Shown here piece after piece: positions 1 through 6,759 of a stretch of DNA of 9,131 bases. Position 1 is the stretch's first letter. The number at the start of each line of letters is the position of its first letter. Source of the stretch: CBFDCQ01 sp965603355 (lineage in GTDB: Bacteria; Hydrogenedentota; CAZGCA01; CBFDCQ01). A program made the translations under genes and the position numbers. Under the pieces are notes generated by a model that saw only the letters and a program-made list of their open reading frames with translations, had not been told where the DNA came from and ran no database searches. Where the stretch lies: NCBI GenBank assembly GCA_965603355.1, contig CBFDCQ010000104.1, positions 1-9,131 of the forward strand. Direction: 5' to 3'.

Positions 1-582
1 TTCGACCGCACGAAACGCACGGTCAAGCTTAGGACCCAAGGTGTGGGAATTGATGTCAGCGGGATCGCTAAGGGGTACGCGGCGGATAGCGCGATAAAAA
101 GCCTGACCGCTAACGGCGTGGACTCTGCGATAATCAACGCCGGTGGCGACATATACTGTCTCGGCAGGAAGAATGCCGAAAAGGGCTGGCGCGTCGCCGT
201 GACCGATCCTACGACGGACAACGGTCACCTGGCATACGTCGAGCTGAAGGACAAGGCGATCGCAACCTCCGGCGACTATCGGAACTACTTCGTCGCGGAT
301 GGTGTCAGGTACTCTCACATACTCGATCCTCGGACAGGTCGTCCGCGCCCGTATGGTCCGCACAGCGTAACAGTCACCGCCGACTCCTGTACGTATGCGG
401 ACGCATTGGCCACGGCCGTATTCGTGCTGGGACGGGACGAGGGGCTCAAGTTGCTCGAGAGAATCCCCGAGGCAGAGGGTCTCATCGTGAGCGGACGCGG
501 GGACGGCCTCGAGATAAGTTCTACCACAGGATGGAACCGGGTCACTCTCTGGCAGCGGTCCCGACGAATGCCGGCGCAGTGA
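1..582 (+). CDS. apbE: FAD:protein FMN transferase (ApbE family), 3' part only
   Basis: This is the C-terminal 193 codons of an ApbE-family protein. The reading frame is open to the left edge, so the N-terminus lies outside the window and the in-frame GTG at 43 is not a real start. ApbE enzymes move FMN from FAD onto a threonine of target proteins (Rnf/Nqr subunits and other FMN-binding-domain proteins), usually at the outer face of the membrane as lipoproteins. Visible family motifs, numbered from the first codon: DVSGIAKGYAAD (18-29), INAGGD (45-50), the AIATSGDYRNYF flavin-binding stretch (87-98), SHILDPRTG (105-113), and ADALATAVFVLG (133-144), which carries the Asp and Thr typical of the Mg-binding site. 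The gene ends in TGA, 43 bases before the ResB-like gene, and probably shares a transcript with it. The family assignment is firm. The target protein cannot be seen here. Confidence 0.93.
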   Translation, partial: FDRTKRTVKLRTQGVGIDVSGIAKGYAADSAIKSLTANGVDSAIINAGGDIYCLGRKNAEKGWRVAVTDPTTDNGHLAYVELKDKAIATSGDYRNYFVADGVRYSHILDPRTGRPRPYGPHSVTVTADSCTYADALATAVFVLGRDEGLKLLERIPEAEGLIVSGRGDGLEISSTTGWNRVTLWQRSRRMPAQ

Positions 583-625
583 GAGAAATCGCTGTCGTAC
601 TCTTTCACGGAACGGTGGTACAACA

Positions 626-2365
626 ATGAGCTTGCAGAACAAGATCAGGGCCCTTTTCCGATCCGTGAAGTTCGCGGTGGTCTTGCTGTCGCTGATAGCG
701 TTGACGTGCCTGGTGGGCACCATCGTTTCGCAGTCGCCGTCCGTGCCGGGGCACCCTGGCGAACCAGCCTCCGTGATCGGCAAGGCGGCTCAGTGGTACT
801 TCCGCTGGCATGATATCTACCGTTCTCCTCTTCTTGTCACGTTGATCGGATTGCTCGCCGTGAACGTGCTGACGTGCACCGCGAAATCTCTCCGCCGTCC
901 TACATCCAGAAACCTCGGCTTCATCCTGACGCACACCAGTATAGTCGTCATACTTGCGGGTGTCGTCATGGGGCAAATTGCCCGCGAGGAAGGTACGATG
1001 AAGTTGCACGAGAGGGAGTCCGGTACGGCCGTGACGCGCGATGACGGCACGACATTCGACCTGGGATTCAGCGTTGCCTTGGACGAGTTTACCGTTGAGT
1101 ACTATGACCGCCCGACCGAACGTATAGTCGTGCTTCGCGGTGAGAAGGAACTGGTCCTGCCGGTTGTCGTTGACCGGGAGTATCCGATTGGAGACGGAGC
1201 CGGTTCTCTGAGGATAACGGACCGCGTGCCGCACGCTACCGTTACGGCGAGCATTGTGGAAGACGAGAGAGGCAAGCTCAACCCCGCGATACGCGTCTCG
1301 ATGGAGAGACAAGAGCGGAACGTAAGCGGCTGGATGTTCGCCGCGGAAGACACGGACACGCCGTTCTTCGATAACGCCGTTTCGGTACGGTATCTGTCGT
1401 GCGGTACCGAGCAAGAGTACCATCGCGCGCTGCTCGACGCCTCGTCTCCCGGAGCAGAAAGGCTCATTGTCCGCCTGCCCGGTGTCGATACCGTTGAAAC
1501 CTTCCCCGTCGAGATAGGCAAACGTTTCCCGGTCAAAGACACGGACTACGTCCTAGAAATACTGCGTTACTTGCCGGATTTTCGCCTCGATACGGCGACA
1601 CGCGAACCTGTCAGCGCGTCAGACGAACCGCTGAACCCCGCCATCGAGGTCAACCTCAGCGATGGAGAACGTTCCCTGAAACGCTGGGTTTTTGCCCTGT
1701 TTCCGGAGTTTTCGCACACACATAGCGGTGAAGCGGAAACGGAAGTGGAACTGACGTACGTCGTACCGGCAAAAGAGATAGTCAGAACAGTCGATCTGGA
1801 CGGCCGGAGGACCATGCTGGTCCGCCCGGTTGCAGGCGCGCCGGCCGAGGTGGAAACCGTCCAAATCGGCGAGAAAGTGCAACTGGGCGAAACCGGATGG
1901 GTATTCACGCTGGCCGAGCGGGTGGCGAGACCCAGGTTTGTGCGCGAGGTTGCGCCGTCGCGGGATCCTCGCGATAAGCCCGCCGTTCAGGTCAGCATCA
2001 AGGAGTCGCATACCGACGTCGAGGAAGCCATCTGGCTCATGACGAACATGCCCGAGGAGATCGGCACGACCAGACTGGTCTACTCGAGGGAACGCGTGCC
2101 GAAACAGTACACCAGCAAGGTCAGGCTCCTCGAGGACGGACTGACGAAACGCGGTGAGGTCCGGGTTAACGCGCCGCTCAAGTACGGCGGTTTTGCCTTT
2201 TACCAATCCTCCTACGGGAACGACGGTACCGAGTTCACGGTACTTCAGGTCAAGAGGGACCCGGGCGTACCGATCGTCTACCTCGGATTCTTGCTGTTAT
2301 GCTCCGGGCTTCTGTACAGGCTGTACGCTAGACAACCGCGCGATCTCAGGTCCGGTATAGCCTAG
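626..2365 (+). CDS. ResB-like cytochrome c biogenesis protein with triplicated extracytoplasmic segment
   Basis: This 579-residue membrane protein belongs to the ResB/Ccs1 family, the system II partner of CcsA/ResC in moving heme across the membrane and attaching it to apocytochrome c. Four hydrophobic segments are visible at about 16-36, 66-86, 97-117 and 548-568, with a roughly 430-residue extracytoplasmic loop between the third and fourth. Family marks are the N-terminal GTIVSQ after the first segment, NVLTCTAKSLRR (80-91) after the second, LTHTS with His103 in the third, and GGFAFYQSSY (521-530) before the last. The loop contains three related units at about 187-243, 301-363 and 418-478. 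Each has a short beta-rich lead followed by a core of the form (N/K)PA(I/V)xV and a WxF- or WLM-like stretch. ATG at 626 is preceded by a weak GGTGG. No CcsA/ResC gene follows, so the partner must be elsewhere. The family call is good. The exact role (cytochrome maturation or a ResB-like side function) is inferred. Confidence 0.85.
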   Translation: MSLQNKIRALFRSVKFAVVLLSLIALTCLVGTIVSQSPSVPGHPGEPASVIGKAAQWYFRWHDIYRSPLLVTLIGLLAVNVLTCTAKSLRRPTSRNLGFILTHTSIVVILAGVVMGQIAREEGTMKLHERESGTAVTRDDGTTFDLGFSVALDEFTVEYYDRPTERIVVLRGEKELVLPVVVDREYPIGDGAGSLRITDRVPHATVTASIVEDERGKLNPAIRVSMERQERNVSGWMFAAEDTDTPFFDNAVSVRYLSCGTEQEYHRALLDASSPGAERLIVRLPGVDTVETFPVEIGKRFPVKDTDYVLEILRYLPDFRLDTATREPVSASDEPLNPAIEVNLSDGERSLKRWVFALFPEFSHTHSGEAETEVELTYVVPAKEIVRTVDLDGRRTMLVRPVAGAPAEVETVQIGEKVQLGETGWVFTLAERVARPRFVREVAPSRDPRDKPAVQVSIKESHTDVEEAIWLMTNMPEEIGTTRLVYSRERVPKQYTSKVRLLEDGLTKRGEVRVNAPLKYGGFAFYQSSYGNDGTEFTVLQVKRDPGVPIVYLGFLLLCSGLLYRLYARQPRDLRSGIA

Positions 2366-2412
2366 AAAGCGTCCCTAGCACGATGAACATACCAGCACGT
2401 AAGAGGCTCTCG

Positions 2413-2922
2413 ATGTCTTACAGGGCGAAGAGAGCCATCGTGAGCACTTCTCTGTTAGCCTTGGGCGCGGCGTTTGAGACGGTCTCCAAACGCAGCGCGG
2501 AGCTGAAGGCGGAAATCGCCGACCTCGAGGACGGTTACGTTTTTTCAATCGGTGTATTGCCGGACGGGCCGGCCATTTCGCTCAAGAAGGAAGGCAACCG
2601 GATTCGCCATTTGGGGAAGGGTTACAGGGCCCCGAACGTCAAGATTCTGTTCAAGAACATGGATGCGGCGGTGCGAGTGTGCGTCGGCATGATCGGTACG
2701 CATACGGCCGCGGCGCAGCATCGCACTGTCGTGCACGGCAATATCGGTGAAGCTGTCACGGTCTCGAGGGCGATGAGCATTGTGCAGACGTACCTCTACC
2801 CACGTGTCATATTGACGAGGACAAGGAAGCGGCGCCCGAAACTCACGCCGGCACAACTGCTTCTTAAAGCTTGGGTTATGACTACTTTGGCGTTCGGTAT
2901 GCTGGCCGACGCCGGCAAGTAG
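2413..2922 (+). CDS. SCP2-like small protein (putative lipid/sterol-carrier fold)
   Basis: This 169-residue protein is of uncertain function. Residues about 30-130 read like an SCP2 (sterol carrier) domain: a beta-strand run with PAISLKKEG, then PNVKILFKNMDAAVRV, an HTAAAQHRTVVHGNIGEA stretch, and a helix SRAMSIVQTYLYP. SCP2 folds bind lipids or acyl chains in a hydrophobic tunnel. A short basic N-terminus precedes a mildly hydrophobic helix (9-22), and the C-terminal segment (149-165) is also hydrophobic, so membrane association is possible. I chose ATG 2413 because AAGAGG sits 6 bases upstream. The ATG at 2383 adds ten residues but has no ribosome-binding site nearby. The gene follows ResB by 47 bases. 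Its stop codon abuts the ribosome-binding site of the alcohol dehydrogenase, indicating translational coupling with that gene. The fold call is from pattern reading only, and there is no recognisable catalytic motif. Confidence 0.7.
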   Translation: MSYRAKRAIVSTSLLALGAAFETVSKRSAELKAEIADLEDGYVFSIGVLPDGPAISLKKEGNRIRHLGKGYRAPNVKILFKNMDAAVRVCVGMIGTHTAAAQHRTVVHGNIGEAVTVSRAMSIVQTYLYPRVILTRTRKRRPKLTPAQLLLKAWVMTTLAFGMLADAGK

Positions 2923-2936
2923 GGGAGAAAACAGCG

Positions 2937-4109
2937 ATGATCCCGGAATATTATCAATTCTATTGCCCGGTGAAGATTCTCAGTGGGTTTGGAGCCCTGT
3001 CGAACCTGCCGTACGAGATGGACCTGCTGGGTGCGCGCAGAGCTTTGATCGTGACCGATCAGGGGGTCGCCGGAGCAGGTTTGGTCGACCGGGTGATGCG
3101 CGCGTTGGAGGGGTCGCAGTGCGAGATTGGCGCGATTTTCGACCAGACACCGCCGGACTCCAGCAGCAACGTCGTCAACAACGTGGCAAAGTTCTTTGTG
3201 GAAAAAGGATGCGACTGTTTTCTGGCCGTCGGCGGCGGGAGCAGTATGGACACGGCCAAGTGCGCCAACATGGTGATCTCGGAAGGCACGAACGATCTAA
3301 TGAATCTCCAGGGTGCCGAAAGGGTGAAGAAACGCCTGAAGCCTTTCATTGCAGTCCCGACAACCGCCGGTACCGGCTCGGAGGTAACTCTGGCCGCGGT
3401 GATCTACGACGAGGAGGCTAAGGTCAAGATGGCGTTCACGTCCCAACGGCTGCTGCCTGATATAGCCGTACTCGACCCGAAAATGACCCTGACGATGCCG
3501 CCCGGAATAACCGCCGCAACGGGGATGGACGCGCTCACTCATGCTATCGAGGCGTACTACTGTCTGCAGAAGAACCCGGTCTCGGACTCGTTCGCCGTGG
3601 CGGCTATCAGGCTTGTCATGGACAACCTGACCAGGTGCGTCGAGAACGGCAAGGACGAAACCGCGCGGTTGGCGATGGCCAACGCCGCGCTGTTGGCCGG
3701 GATAAGTTTCTCTAACTCGATGTGCGGCGTGGTGCACTCTGTCTCGCACGCCTGCGGGAGCGTGTGCCGGGTGCCTCACGGCGTTGCGAACGGGATTCTT
3801 CTGCCGTGGGGTATGGAGAACAACCTCGATAAGGTGGGCGAGACCATCGCGGAGCTGGCTCCATTGCTCGGCGCGGCAGCTTCGGGCGGCCCGGCGGAGC
3901 AGGCAAAAGCCGCCATCCAGGCGGTCAGGGACCTCGGTGCGCGCCTAAACGAGATGTGCGGGCTTCCCAACACGCTTAGAGAGGCCGGGGTCACCGAGGA
4001 CAAGATCGAGACCATCGCAAGGACCGCCATCAACGACGGGGCCACAATCTACAATCCTGAAGATGTGACATACGACGTCGCCCTCGACATCCTGAGGAAA
4101 GCGTACTGA
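2937..4109 (+). CDS. Iron-containing alcohol dehydrogenase (group III)
   Basis: This 390-residue protein, full length for the family, is an NAD(P)-dependent Fe-type alcohol dehydrogenase that would interconvert an alcohol and its aldehyde or ketone in the cytoplasm. The nucleotide-binding half shows VGGGSSMDTAK (98-108) and PTTAGTGSEVT (141-151). The metal site is complete by alignment from memory with FucO: Asp198 and His202 in GMDALTHAIEAY, His267 in VVHSVSH, and His281 in VPHGVANG, with the same 4-residue and 14-residue spacings. His271 is the further conserved His. ATG 2937 is supported by AGGGGAG at 2921-2927. An in-frame TTG at 2871 would overlap the upstream gene by about 50 bases and lacks support. 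The gene is the last of the co-directional run and is followed by a 440-base repeat-rich gap. Substrate is unknown. The coupled SCP2-like gene hints at a hydrophobic substrate, which is inference. Confidence 0.95.
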   Translation: MIPEYYQFYCPVKILSGFGALSNLPYEMDLLGARRALIVTDQGVAGAGLVDRVMRALEGSQCEIGAIFDQTPPDSSSNVVNNVAKFFVEKGCDCFLAVGGGSSMDTAKCANMVISEGTNDLMNLQGAERVKKRLKPFIAVPTTAGTGSEVTLAAVIYDEEAKVKMAFTSQRLLPDIAVLDPKMTLTMPPGITAATGMDALTHAIEAYYCLQKNPVSDSFAVAAIRLVMDNLTRCVENGKDETARLAMANAALLAGISFSNSMCGVVHSVSHACGSVCRVPHGVANGILLPWGMENNLDKVGETIAELAPLLGAAASGGPAEQAKAAIQAVRDLGARLNEMCGLPNTLREAGVTEDKIETIARTAINDGATIYNPEDVTYDVALDILRKAY

Positions 4110-4140
4110 CGGTCCCTAACAGAATTAGTTACCCAATCGT

Positions 4141-4165
4141 CATTCTGAGCGAAGCGAAGAATCTC
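4141..4165. repeat. Dispersed intergenic repeat with tandem GCGAA core
   Basis: A 25-base element begins CATTCTGAGCGAAGCGAAG and continues AATCTC. It contains two adjacent GCGAA units and short complementary ends (ATTCT at 4142-4146, AGAAT at 4158-4162). From memory, this string occurs as a dispersed intergenic repeat in many unrelated environmental bacteria. Only one copy is present in this window, so its repeat status here rests on recall. It sits 31 bases after the alcohol dehydrogenase stop codon. Confidence 0.5.
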
Positions 4166-4167
4166 AC

Positions 4168-4256
4168 GTAGGGGCGGGTCTCGAAAGATGTAGGGGAGCC
4201 CCTTGTGGGCTCCCGTAGCACCCGTATCTGCGGGAGGGTACAAGACCCTCCCCTAC
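4168..4256. repeat. GTAGGGG palindromic module cluster, left gap
   Basis: The cluster holds three joined pieces. The first, 4168-4182, is a 15-base half-module identical to 6706-6720 but lacking its complementary arm. The second is a hairpin with arms GGGAGCCC (4194-4201) and GGGCTCCC (4207-4214). The third is a hairpin with arms GGGAGGGT (4232-4239) and ACCCTCCC (4245-4252), loop ACAAG. The part 4190-4256 is bounded by GTAGGGG and CCCCTAC. The third hairpin, including the loop and the trailing CCTAC, recurs at 6462-6486. No coding potential is seen. Confidence 0.75.
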
Positions 4257-4280
4257 GTTGCCCGAGGCTACGTCCATAGT

Positions 4281-4308
4281 GGGGCAGACATTCCTGTCTG
4301 TCCTCCCC
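4281..4308. repeat. GGCAGACA/TGTCTG palindrome
   Basis: Arms GGCAGACA (4283-4290) and TGTCTGTC (4295-4302) form a hairpin around TTCC, with one mismatch near its base. A close relative with perfect 8-base arms and loop TTCG lies at 6685-6704, so this is a repeated module shared by both intergenic gaps. Confidence 0.65.
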
Positions 4309-4369
4309 AGGAGACCTTGGGGCGAATAGCTCAACAAATGACTCCTATCGCGAATAACCGACAAAAAAG

Positions 4370-4400
4370 TTGAATAACCTGGCCGGGCTTGGTGTATAGT
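4370..4400 (+). promoter_or_regulatory. Candidate sigma70-type promoter for the TPR gene
   Basis: A TTGAAT -35-like box (4370-4375), preceded by an A-tract (4362-4368), is followed after 19 bases by TATAGT (4395-4400). The spacer is longer than the 17-base optimum, which lowers confidence. It would give a leader of about 140 bases. That leader includes a purine-rich stretch (about 4407-4475) and one copy of the AAATAGGTGT repeat. Confidence 0.4.
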
Positions 4401-4476
4401 ATCATAGAGGGAAGGGACGGCGACTTCGAGCTCTGCCGGTGGGAAGACCGAGGAAGGGGAAAAGCGAAAGAGGGGT

Positions 4477-4519
4477 GCAGAAATAGGTGTGGTGTCCCCC
4501 TATTTTGTCCCCCTATTCT
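4477..4519 (+). repeat. AAATAGGTGT repeat, left inverted copy
   Basis: This copy begins GCAGAAATAGGTGTG and continues with two TGTCCCCC-type blocks separated by TATTT. Its inverted partner is 6535-6574 on the other side of the TPR gene. The two share 15 identical leading bases, then TGTCCCCC after one mismatch, then ATTT and CCCCCTATT with a small length difference. The element lies in the presumed leader of the TPR gene, 31 bases before its start codon. Confidence 0.75.
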
Positions 4520-4549
4520 ATTTTAGGGGTCTAGTCCCGGAGCAGGCTT

Positions 4550-6415
4550 ATGAACGAGAATAAGATGCCTGATGAGTCTGGCCAAGACAGGGCCAAGAGC
4601 ACCTCTCTGGAGCGCGCTCGCACCCTGTGCGCTTCGGGGGACTACGAAGAGGCTCTCGCTCACCTTGTGGAGGTGCTCAAAGAAGAGCCGATGTGTGCCG
4701 AAGCTTACAGGTGCCTCGGAACGTGCAAGGGTGGGCTCGGTGACTGGAGCGGGGCTTATGAAGCGTTTCAGCAACTGATACAACTGCGACCGGGAGAACC
4801 AGAGGGTCATACTGCTGCCGCGTCGGCATGCCTCATGTTAGGGCGACCAGAATGCGCGATTGATGAGGCCAACCGAGCCCTGAGGATAAGAGCTGATGAC
4901 GCAGGAGCACATATATACAAATTGACTGCCCGTATGATGCAAGCAGAACCCGACCGATGCGAACTAATGAGTGAACTGGAACAGTTCAAAACGCTTTTCC
5001 CTGAGATGGCAAGTCTAGTTGGCCAGGATACGGCCGCAATAGACAATGAGCATTTCCTTCATGCGTTCGCTCGAACTCTCGACCGAATGGGGACGGCTGT
5101 TGACCCTGCCGATCTGTATGTCCTCCTGGGACACGCGCAGCGGGCAGAAAGCGAATATGAACGGGCTGCTGATGCCTATTGCCGAGCACTTCGGGCGGAA
5201 CCTCGTCAAACTGCAGCCCGCGCCGCACTGGGTGCTCTCTATCTGGAGCTCGGCCGTTTCGAGGATGCCCTGAGGATCTACAAAGAAGGCGTTGGCCTTG
5301 GCCAGACGGAATTCGAGTTTCCAGCACTCGCTGCCGAAGGATGGAATTGGTTCCGCATTGCGTCTTCCCGTGACGATGACAGCAGCGAGAGTCTCTATCT
5401 CAAAGCGATTAAGCATTTTGAAGAGGTTATCGCTAAGAAGCCACCGGAAGGGATAGCCGCCTATTCGTATTTGGGTATAGGCTGGTGCAGAGAGAGTCTT
5501 GGTGACCACTCGCTGGCTGCTGAGGCTTATCGCGAGACCTTGCGTCTTGACCCGGAGTACACTGACGCGCACTGGGGATTTGGGCAACTCCATATTAAAC
5601 TGGGGAACTATTCCGACGCCGTACAGTCCTTTCGGGAAGCCCTGCGTATTGACCCTCAGGACAAGGGTGTCTGGTATGATTGCGGTTACGCATATTACAA
5701 AATGGGGCAGATGGAGAACGCTATTGAAGCATACGAACACGTGATCAGCTTGGACCGGGAACACGTGGATGCTTACTGTGACTTAGCCAACTGCTATGCA
5801 GCGCTGGGTGAACATGGGAAGGCTGTGGAACTGAATCAGGAGGCTCTACGCTTAGACCCGCTCAACGTTAGAGCGAGGTTGCAACTTGGTGATGCTCACT
5901 ATAACCTCGGTCAGTTTGAGCAAGCTGCAAAGGTGTACGATGAGGTGCTTCGGCAGAGTCCCGACGATGCTTCAGCTTGGTTCTATTTCGCCGGGGCATG
6001 TCAGCACCTCGGCCGCTATGACGAGGCGATCGGCGCGTATCGTCGCTTTCTCGAGATAGATCCGGATGACGCCGAAGCCCTCGCTCTACTCGCTGACTGC
6101 TTTTCGGCTGAAGAGCGCTTTGCAGAAGCGTATGACGCATATCAGGAAGTGCTTGAACGAGAGCCTAGGAATTGCAGCGCTCTTGTTAGGATTGCGGAGA
6201 GCGCGCTGGATCTGGACCGACCCGGCGAGAGCGTGGAATATTGCACACGCGCACTTGAACTCTGCCCACGTTCGGCTGAAGCGCATTACATCTTAGGCGT
6301 GGCCTATCTCGCGCTTGAACGTAGGGATTCGGCCCTCCGCGAATGCGAGACGCTGAAGGAACTCGGCTCCACTTGGGCGGATGACCTGATCGAGGCAATT
6401 CGCTCAAGCGAATAG
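4550..6415 (+). CDS. TPR-repeat protein, cytosolic, function unknown
   Basis: This 621-residue protein is built almost entirely of tetratricopeptide repeats, helical hairpins used for protein-protein contacts. Clear TPR units of about 34 residues fall near 17-47, 50-81, 84-115, 187-219 and 221-250. A continuous run covers about 304-606, with typical signatures such as GDHSLAAEAYRETLRLDPEY, GNYSDAVQSFREALRIDP and GRYDEAIGAYRRFLEIDPDD. Two breaks interrupt the series: 137-186, and 254-303 with an acidic patch DDDSSE (275-280). There is no signal peptide, membrane segment or catalytic domain. Eighteen cysteines (about 2.9%) are scattered through the protein. ATG 4550 has GGAG 7 bases upstream. 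The gene stands alone between two repeat-rich gaps. Sampled GC (often 48-55%) is below that of the neighbouring metabolic genes. The TPR call is secure. Partner and role are not visible. Confidence 0.9.
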   Translation: MNENKMPDESGQDRAKSTSLERARTLCASGDYEEALAHLVEVLKEEPMCAEAYRCLGTCKGGLGDWSGAYEAFQQLIQLRPGEPEGHTAAASACLMLGRPECAIDEANRALRIRADDAGAHIYKLTARMMQAEPDRCELMSELEQFKTLFPEMASLVGQDTAAIDNEHFLHAFARTLDRMGTAVDPADLYVLLGHAQRAESEYERAADAYCRALRAEPRQTAARAALGALYLELGRFEDALRIYKEGVGLGQTEFEFPALAAEGWNWFRIASSRDDDSSESLYLKAIKHFEEVIAKKPPEGIAAYSYLGIGWCRESLGDHSLAAEAYRETLRLDPEYTDAHWGFGQLHIKLGNYSDAVQSFREALRIDPQDKGVWYDCGYAYYKMGQMENAIEAYEHVISLDREHVDAYCDLANCYAALGEHGKAVELNQEALRLDPLNVRARLQLGDAHYNLGQFEQAAKVYDEVLRQSPDDASAWFYFAGACQHLGRYDEAIGAYRRFLEIDPDDAEALALLADCFSAEERFAEAYDAYQEVLEREPRNCSALVRIAESALDLDRPGESVEYCTRALELCPRSAEAHYILGVAYLALERRDSALRECETLKELGSTWADDLIEAIRSSE

Positions 6416-6434
6416 GGTGCCGCGCAAGCACAGT

Positions 6435-6486
6435 GTAGGGGAGGCCCTCGTGGCCTCCCGCGGGAGGGTACAAGACCCTCCCCTAC
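6435..6486. repeat. GTAGGGG double-hairpin module, right gap
   Basis: The module is bounded by GTAGGGG (6435-6441) and CCCCTAC (6480-6486) and holds two adjacent hairpins. Arms GGGAGGCC (6439-6446) and GGCCTCCC (6452-6459) enclose CTCGT. Arms GGGAGGGT (6462-6469) and ACCCTCCC (6475-6482) enclose ACAAG. The second hairpin is identical to that at 4232-4252, and the first differs in its inner bases from 4194-4214. It begins 19 bases after the TPR stop and could affect transcript ends, but no T-run follows. Confidence 0.75.
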
Positions 6487-6518
6487 AATTCCCCAACGGA
6501 TGGTAGAGACGCCCCGCT

Positions 6519-6533
6519 TGCCTGCCGCAGGCA
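6519..6533. repeat. Perfect 15-base palindrome
   Basis: TGCCTGC and GCAGGCA flank a single central C. The palindrome directly precedes the right AAATAGGTGT repeat copy, with one base between them. Its function is unknown. It may be part of the same repeat unit. Confidence 0.5.
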
Positions 6534-6534
6534 T

Positions 6535-6574
6535 GAAATAGGGGGAAATCGGGGGACATCACACCTATTTCTGC
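6535..6574 (-). repeat. AAATAGGTGT repeat, right inverted copy
   Basis: Read on the minus strand, this begins GCAGAAATAGGTGTG, identical to 4477-4491, then A in place of G, then TGTCCCCC, ATTT and CCCCCTATT. Together with the left copy it brackets the TPR gene and one palindrome module. No transposase gene lies between the copies. Confidence 0.75.
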
Positions 6575-6626
6575 CGACACGGAGGTCGGCCCTCCCCTAC
6601 ACTGGCGGGCAGGATGCCCACCCTAC
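6573..6626. repeat. Two palindromes each ending in CCCTAC
   Basis: First module: arms GCCGAC (6573-6578) and GTCGGC (6585-6590), followed by CCTCCCCTAC to 6600. Second module: arms GGGCA (6607-6611) and TGCCC (6615-6619) around GGA, followed by ACCCTAC to 6626. Both follow the hairpin-plus-CCCTAC layout of the other modules, but with different arm sequences. Confidence 0.6.
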
Positions 6627-6684
6627 GTCTGTGTGCCGTGTAATCGCGCTCGTCTGCCCTGCGCACGCCTGCCTGCAATGGTGG

Positions 6685-6730
6685 GGCAGACATTCGTGTC
6701 TGCCAGTAGGGGCGGGTCTCAGACCCGCCC
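6685..6730. repeat. Two adjacent palindromes with GTAGGGG junction
   Basis: Arms GGCAGACA (6685-6692) and TGTCTGCC (6697-6704) surround TTCG. Then GTAGGGG begins at 6706. Arms GGGCGGGTCT (6710-6719) and AGACCCGCCC (6721-6730) are perfectly complementary over ten bases around a single C. Related sequences occur at 4283-4302 and 4168-4182. Confidence 0.75.
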
Positions 6731-6759
6731 GCGAAGCGTCGAGCACGCAAGCTAACGAC

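Noticed and set aside
605..1423. Long minus-strand open frame (272 codons) opposite the ResB-like gene
   Set aside because: It is the antisense shadow of a well-supported membrane protein gene, with arginine-rich, low-complexity translation and no family pattern.
2871..2936. TTG start extending the alcohol dehydrogenase by 22 residues
   Set aside because: It would overlap the SCP2-like gene by 52 bases. ATG 2937 has a strong AGGGGAG site, and the family N-terminus fits it.
5015..5764. Minus-strand open frame (249 codons) opposite the TPR gene
   Set aside because: It lies fully inside the TPR gene, whose repeat pattern is unambiguous on the plus strand. The translation resembles no known domain.
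6435..6486. Classical intrinsic terminator for the TPR gene
   Set aside because: The hairpins are strong but are not followed by a T-run, and the same modules occur in settings unrelated to gene ends. They are listed as repeats instead.
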